Below, in pieces: positions 15,761-19,170 of a DNA stretch of 19,170 bases (within the stretch, counting starts at the first letter, position 1; each line of letters opens with the position of its first letter). This DNA comes from an uncultured Sphingomonadales bacterium (GTDB lineage Bacteria > Pseudomonadota > Alphaproteobacteria > Sphingomonadales > Sphingomonadaceae). Position numbers and translations under genes: made by a program. Below the pieces are notes generated by a model. The model was not told the origin of the DNA. It was given only the letters and a program-made list of their open reading frames with translations, and ran no database searches. The DNA is taken from positions 1-19,170 of the forward strand of contig CAIKKO010000342.1 of the NCBI GenBank assembly GCA_903828025.1. The letters are read 5' to 3'.

Positions 15761-16507
15761 ATGATGCCCGCCTCACCCGATGACAAGCGCCCCTGGCCGC
15801 AGCAGGGCCGCGAGCGGCTGATCTACCCCGCGCCAGTGGGCTGGAAAGGCAGCGACTTCGTCGACAACGAGGCAGAACTCCTGAAGCGGCTCAACCCCAA
15901 GACGGTGTTCATGATGGGCGACAACCCCGCGCTGCCGCGCATGCCCGAACGCCCGCGGCTGATGGATTTCTTCCGCTGCCGCTTCGGCGATATCACCGTG
16001 CGGCACTTGCTCGTCAGCGCCAAGCGCGCGCTCGATGATGGCCTGCCGGAAAAGGTCGTGATGGCCTGTCTGCTCCACGATATTTCCAACGGCTGCCTGA
16101 TCCGCTGCGACCACGGCTACTGGAGCGCGCAGCTGGTGGAGCCTTATGTCGATCCCGAAGTCGCCTTCGCTGTGAAATACCATCAGGCGCTGCGCTATGT
16201 GCCCGATGCAGCCGCCGGCTACGCCTATCCGGAAAGCTACCACGCCTTCTTCGGCCCGGACTACGAGGTGCCCGCCTACCTGCTGCGCGATGCGGAATAT
16301 GCCAAGGGCCACGCCTGGTACATGACCGCGCGGCAGATGACGCTCTACGACACCTACTTCTTCGACGATTTCCCGCTGGTGGTGCCCGAGGAGCTGGAGG
16401 ACGTGATCGGGCGAAACTTCAGAGAGCCAGAGGAAGGGCTGGGCTTCGATGGTTCGCCGAGCGCGCATATGTGGCGCACGATGATCTGGCCGAACAACTT
16501 TTTGTGA
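15761..16507 (+). CDS. HD-domain protein, possibly a PhnZ/MIOX-like diiron oxygenase
   Basis: Encodes 248 residues (ATG 15761, with AAGGAG 5 nt upstream; ATG 15764 is also possible). The core has H82, the HD pair H106-D107 in CLLHDIS, H118 in CDHGYW, H141 in VKYHQALRY and a candidate acidic ligand D197. The spacings, and the segment LVEPYVDPEVAFAVKYHQALRY, resemble the HD oxygenases PhnZ and myo-inositol oxygenase more than HD phosphohydrolases; this comparison is from memory. At the position where PhnZ has an extra histidine (HD-x2-H) there is N110. A ~75-residue N-terminal extension, rich in proline and charge, and a C-terminal tail ending MWRTMIWPNNFL are not assigned. It is probably cytoplasmic. 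The next small gene follows 11 bp later. HD superfamily membership is strong; oxygenase activity is inference. Confidence 0.75.
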   Translation: MMPASPDDKRPWPQQGRERLIYPAPVGWKGSDFVDNEAELLKRLNPKTVFMMGDNPALPRMPERPRLMDFFRCRFGDITVRHLLVSAKRALDDGLPEKVVMACLLHDISNGCLIRCDHGYWSAQLVEPYVDPEVAFAVKYHQALRYVPDAAAGYAYPESYHAFFGPDYEVPAYLLRDAEYAKGHAWYMTARQMTLYDTYFFDDFPLVVPEELEDVIGRNFREPEEGLGFDGSPSAHMWRTMIWPNNFL

Positions 16508-16518
16508 GGGGTGGGCAG

Positions 16519-16860
16519 ATGCGCATCAAAATTGTTCGTCGTCCGACAGGAGAGGCTCCGGAATGGGTTCGTGACGCTTGGATTGGTTTGTCTTTGCCCT
16601 TGGCGGTTGAGCAGCTGCGCAGTTGGCGGGGGCTCGGCGTTTTAAGCGGCCCAAGCAATCCGCTTCTTCAACTTTGGGCGCTTATCTTAGGCAAGGGCAT
16701 AAAGCTCACAGGCTTCAGCGTGAACGCAAAAGAGGCGGTTGATCTCTTAGCAGAGGTCGACCCAAGGGCCGCGAGATGGTGGCGCGAGCATGCGCCAACG
16801 TTGGTCAGCGGACGGCGATGCTTCGTATTCGATGCTGACGCATGCGAGCGCGAAACATAG
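16519..16860 (+). CDS. Small conserved-looking protein of unknown function (113 aa)
   Basis: I do not recognise this gene's function. It encodes 113 residues, starting MRIKIVRRPTGEAPEWVRDA, then WIGLSLPLAVEQLRSW, and ends around ARWWREHAPTLVSGRRCFVFD. It has no signal peptide or membrane segment, is moderately basic at the N-terminus and rich in tryptophan, and appears to be a compact soluble domain. AGGGG lies about 8 nt before ATG 16519. It follows the HD gene by 11 bp, so it is probably co-transcribed. Its codon third positions contain clearly more A and T (for example GTT, CGT, CCG mixed with TTG and TCT) than neighbouring genes, and the 63 bp after it are also AT-richer. This may reflect transfer or low expression. 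Confidence 0.65.
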   Translation: MRIKIVRRPTGEAPEWVRDAWIGLSLPLAVEQLRSWRGLGVLSGPSNPLLQLWALILGKGIKLTGFSVNAKEAVDLLAEVDPRAARWWREHAPTLVSGRRCFVFDADACERET

Positions 16861-16923
16861 TTTCGCAGCGGAAAGCCAAATCACCTCTGCCAATACCGTC
16901 AATAGCTTTGAGCCCCAAAACCA

Positions 16924-16961
16924 TCGTCGCCCCGTGCTTGACACGGGGCTTGGCTACCCTT
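16924..16961 (+). repeat. Left 38-bp inverted repeat flanking the GIY-YIG gene (hairpin-forming)
   Basis: Matches the reverse complement of 17309-17346 at 37 of 38 positions. It contains an internal 8-bp stem GCCCCGTG/CACGGGGC (16929-16936 with 16942-16949) around the loop CTTGA. The one difference from the other copy, at 16956, makes the GIY-YIG stop codon TAG where the partner copy would read AAG. The last eight bases belong to the coding sequence. Confidence 0.93.
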
Positions 16962-17280
16962 CGACGTCGCCATGCGGCGCTACCCCCGCAGGATACCGCT
17001 GGTCCCACAGGTCCAGCCAATCGGGATTGTCCGCCTCGATCAGCGCGAACTTCCATTCCCGGCGCCATTTTTTGACCAGCTTCTCGCGCGCGATCGCAGG
17101 TTCGATTTCCTCGTGCCGTTCAGCATAGACCAGCCATTTCTTGCCGAAATCGTTCACGTGTATCGAGCCTATGCCCTCACGATGCTGCCACACGCGGCGG
17201 ATCAGATCGGAGGTGACGCCGACATAGGTACCGCCACGGTAGCGGTTCGCCATGATGTAGACCCAGCCGCCCTTATCCAT
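16954..17280 (-). CDS. Small GIY-YIG nuclease family protein inside inverted repeats
   Basis: Encodes ~108 residues of the single-domain GIY-YIG endonuclease fold (UPF0213-like). The motif pair is V7-Y8-I9 (GGWVYIMANRY) and Y19-V20-G21 (GTYVGVTSDL). The conserved arginine R28/R29 (LIRRVWQHREG) and a glutamate, probably E66 (AIAREKLVKKW), are present, so the active site looks intact. FGKKWLVYAERHEEIEPA is typical of the group. ATG 17280 is chosen (weak AAGAAGA upstream); an in-frame start at 17310 would begin inside the right repeat. The gene sits between two 38-bp inverted hairpin repeats and its stop codon lies within the left one. It is on the same strand as der-DUF983. Members are assumed to nick or cut DNA, but cellular roles are poorly known; a link to the flanking palindromes is inference. 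Confidence 0.88.
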   Translation of the reverse strand: MDKGGWVYIMANRYRGGTYVGVTSDLIRRVWQHREGIGSIHVNDFGKKWLVYAERHEEIEPAIAREKLVKKWRREWKFALIEADNPDWLDLWDQRYPAGVAPHGDVEG

Positions 17281-17308
17281 CGGGTCTTCTTGCCAAACGC
17301 GAGGTCGC

Positions 17309-17346
17309 AAGGGAAGCCAAGCCCCGTGTCAAGCACGGGGCGACGA
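17309..17346 (-). repeat. Right 38-bp inverted repeat flanking the GIY-YIG gene (hairpin-forming)
   Basis: Reverse complement of the left copy at 16924-16961, with one mismatch. It carries the same GCCCCGTG/CACGGGGC hairpin and lies 29 bp upstream of the nuclease start. On the der-DUF983 transcript this hairpin would fall between DUF983 and the nuclease gene. Confidence 0.93.
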
Positions 17347-17370
17347 GGGAGGTTGGTGGTTGGTGGCGGC

Positions 17371-17796
17371 TTAGGAAACCCCCGCCTCCGCCTTGCCCGC
17401 ATGCCCGGCAAAGCCCTGCAGCCCCAGCCACCATTGCAGCGCGATCACGCCGCCCTTGGCAGGCTGGAGGATCGCGGCGATGAGCGAGGCGGCGAGCGTG
17501 ACCACGATCAGCATCATCGCCCATTCGGGCACGGCGGGGCTCAGGCCCAGCAGGATGATCACCGGGGCCATCAAGTGGCCGGTCAGCAGGATCGCGATAT
17601 AAGGCGGAAAGTCGTCCGCCGTCTGGATCGACCAGTTCTGGCCGCACATCCGGCAGCGATCGACCGGCTTGAGCAGCTTCCTGAACAGGTGCGTGCCGCC
17701 GCAGCGCGGGCATTTGCCGCTAATCCCGCGGGTCAACGCGCCGCCCAGACTGCGGGGCAGCATCGTGCGGTCGATCTGGAGAGCGGTGTCGGGCAT
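17371..17796 (-). CDS. DUF983 family membrane protein with zinc ribbon
   Basis: Encodes 141 residues. An N-terminal zinc ribbon is formed by C29-x2-C32 (KCPRCGG) and C48-x2-C51 (DRCRMCGQ). Two hydrophobic segments follow: ~64-84 (PYIAILLTGHLMAPVIILLGL) and ~92-111 (MMLIVVTLAASLIAAIL). It is an inner-membrane protein of the DUF983 family, widespread in alphaproteobacteria; its function is not established, though relatives are often found near cytochrome oxidase assembly genes. The start ATG shares its A with the Der stop (TGATG), so translation is coupled to Der. A second in-frame ATG at codon 12 is possible but lacks this link. Confidence 0.88.
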   Translation of the reverse strand: MPDTALQIDRTMLPRSLGGALTRGISGKCPRCGGTHLFRKLLKPVDRCRMCGQNWSIQTADDFPPYIAILLTGHLMAPVIILLGLSPAVPEWAMMLIVVTLAASLIAAILQPAKGGVIALQWWLGLQGFAGHAGKAEAGVS

Positions 17797-19170
17797 CAGG
17801 TTTTCGCGAAAGGGTTCTTGGGGCTGCGCAAGGTCAGGCGAATCGGCACCGCCTCGAACCCCAGTTCGCGGCGGATACCGTTGATCAGATAGCGCCGATA
17901 GCTTTCCGGAAGCTGATCGAGCCGGGTGCCGAACATCACGAAGCTGGGCGGGCGGATGCGTGCCTGCGTAATGTAGCGCAGCTTGATGCGGCGGCCGCCG
18001 GGCGCGGGCGGCGGATTGGCCCCCAGCGCATCATCGAACCAGCGGTTGAGCGCGGACGTCGGCACGCGGCGCGACCACGCCGCGCGGATATCGAACGCGG
18101 CGGCCAGCATCTGGTCGAGCCCCTTGCCCGTCCGCGCCGAAACCGCGAGCAGCGGCACCCCGCGCACTTGTGCGAGGCCCTCTTCCAGCGCGGCGCGCAC
18201 GCCGTTGAACAAGCCGCTCGCGTCCTCTGCGATGTCCCACTTGTTGATCGCGATCATCAGCGCGCGGCCTTCCTCAAGCACCAGCGAGGCGATCTTGAGA
18301 TCCTGATGCTCCAGCCCGCGCGTCGCATCGAGCAGCAGCACGACGACTTCGGCAAAGTCTATGGCGCGGCGCGCATCGGCGACCGACATCTTTTCCAGCT
18401 TGTCGACCACTTGCGCCTTCTTGCGCATCCCGGCGGTGTCGATCAGGCGAATCGGGCGCACGTCGCCGCTTTGCGGATCGGTCCATTCCCAATCGACCGC
18501 AATCGAATCGCGGGTGATTCCCGCCTCAGGGCCAGTCAGCAGCCGGTCTTCGCCGAGCATGCGGTTGATCAGCGTGGACTTGCCCGCATTCGGCCGCCCG
18601 ACGATGGCCAGCTTGAGGATCGACTGCGGATCGAAATCCTCCTCGTCGACCGCGTCCGCCTCGGCCAGATCGTCCTCATCGACGTCTTTTTCGATATGCG
18701 GCAGCAGCGCCTCGAACAGATCGCCCATGCCCTCACCGTGTTCGGCCGAGAGCGCGACCGGCTGGCCGAAGCCGAGCGAGAACGCATCGTAAAAGCCCGG
18801 ATCGCCCGCGCGGCCCTCGGCCTTGTTGGCCACGAGCACGATCGGCACTTTGTTCGAGCGCAGATAGCGGGCGATTTCTTCGTCGAGCGGGGTGACCCCG
18901 GCGCGCGAATCGATCACGAACAGCGCCACATCCGCGCCCTCGAGCGAGGCTTCGGTCTGCTGGCGCATGCGGCCGGGCAGCGTGGTGGGGTCCAGATCTT
19001 CCCAGCCCGCCGTGTCCACGATGGTGAACGCAAGGCCGAGCAGCGAGGCTTCGCCGAAGCGGCGATCACGCGTGACGCCGGGCTGATCGTCGACGAGCGC
19101 GAGCTTCTTGCCAACCAGCCGGTTGAACAGCGTCGACTTGCCGACGTTGGGACGACCGATGATGATGACT
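17796..19170 (-). CDS. der: Ribosome-assembly GTPase Der (EngA), 5' end cut by the window edge
   Basis: 457 residues are present, lacking only the first few. Der is an essential GTPase that helps mature the 50S ribosomal subunit. Two tandem G domains are visible. The first has GRPNVGKSTLFNRL, DTAGWED and NKAEG; the second has GRPNAGKSTLINRM, DTAGMRKKAQ and NKWD. They are joined by an acidic linker (EKDVDEDDLAEADAVDEED), and a KH-like C-terminal domain follows (RWFDDALGANPPPAPGGRRIKLRY ... ESYRRYLINGIRRELGF). This tandem layout is unique to Der. The frame is open to the window edge, so the internal GTG at 19019 is not the start. It is followed directly by DUF983 through a TGATG junction. Confidence 0.97.
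   Translation of the reverse strand, partial: VIIIGRPNVGKSTLFNRLVGKKLALVDDQPGVTRDRRFGEASLLGLAFTIVDTAGWEDLDPTTLPGRMRQQTEASLEGADVALFVIDSRAGVTPLDEEIARYLRSNKVPIVLVANKAEGRAGDPGFYDAFSLGFGQPVALSAEHGEGMGDLFEALLPHIEKDVDEDDLAEADAVDEEDFDPQSILKLAIVGRPNAGKSTLINRMLGEDRLLTGPEAGITRDSIAVDWEWTDPQSGDVRPIRLIDTAGMRKKAQVVDKLEKMSVADARRAIDFAEVVVLLLDATRGLEHQDLKIASLVLEEGRALMIAINKWDIAEDASGLFNGVRAALEEGLAQVRGVPLLAVSARTGKGLDQMLAAAFDIRAAWSRRVPTSALNRWFDDALGANPPPAPGGRRIKLRYITQARIRPPSFVMFGTRLDQLPESYRRYLINGIRRELGFEAVPIRLTLRSPKNPFAKT

Larger units (their letters stand above)
16924..17346. mobile_element. Candidate 423-bp unit: GIY-YIG nuclease gene bounded by inverted palindromic repeats
   Basis: The unit consists only of the two 38-bp repeats and the nuclease gene. 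It lies in a gap between a + strand hypothetical gene and the DUF983 gene. No target-site duplication can be seen next to the repeat ends (outer flanks AAAACCA and GGGAGGT). The layout is like a minimal terminal-inverted-repeat element. It is also like palindromic extragenic repeats paired with a dedicated nuclease, by analogy to REP elements and their RAYT enzymes, although RAYTs are an unrelated HUH family. Confidence 0.45.

Overview
The window is GC-rich and densely coded. Its gene content points to a sphingomonad-type alphaproteobacterium (Novosphingobium, Sphingobium or Erythrobacteraceae-like). The signs are a TonB-dependent receptor beside many ring-hydroxylation, VOC and CoA-thioester catabolism genes, an RTX protein, and a der-DUF983 pair. 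The taxonomic assignment is inference; no rRNA or other marker is present.

Layout. (1) 1-1016: 3' part of a TonB-dependent outer-membrane receptor with a clear intrinsic terminator. (2) 1072-7471: a catabolic block on both strands. It holds a molybdopterin oxidoreductase (-), an NADP-dependent MDR reductase (+), a VOC protein and a Rieske oxygenase alpha subunit (- operon), a second VOC protein (+), and a GFA-family protein (-). The 219-bp divergent region between the Rieske gene and the second VOC gene carries three tandem mini-palindromes. (3) 7753-13938: a tight five-gene + strand operon: acyl-CoA thioesterase-like protein, serine beta-lactamase-fold hydrolase, 3-hydroxyacyl-CoA dehydrogenase, acyl-CoA ligase and thiolase. 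Start/stop overlaps link the first two and last two genes, and a strong bidirectional hairpin terminator ends it. The hydrolase is broken by one extra G in a G5 run. (4) 13954-15543: an RTX calcium-binding protein with 24 uninterrupted nonapeptide repeats plus 4 more, interrupted by an in-frame TAA after codon 37. (5) 15761-16860: an HD-domain protein resembling PhnZ/MIOX-type diiron oxygenases, then a small unknown gene of lower GC. (6) 16924-17346: a GIY-YIG nuclease gene bracketed by 38-bp inverted repeats (37/38 identical), each copy itself a hairpin. (7) 17371-19170: a DUF983 membrane protein translationally coupled to the GTPase Der, which runs off the window's right edge.

How they may work together. 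Regions 1-3 look like part of an uptake and degradation island for a hydrophobic, ring-containing or branched carboxylic compound. The receptor would import it, the Rieske, Mo and MDR enzymes would oxidise or reduce it, the ligase would make a CoA thioester, and the dehydrogenase and thiolase would shorten it. The acyl-CoA dehydrogenase, enoyl-CoA hydratase, Rieske electron-transfer partners and Mo-enzyme partner subunits are not in the window. The substrate cannot be named from the sequence.

Most unusual structure: the GIY-YIG gene between near-perfect inverted palindromic repeats. It looks like a small, self-contained, possibly mobile or repeat-maintaining unit. The only base differing between the repeats creates the gene's stop codon. 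No gene-free stretch exceeds about 300 bases.
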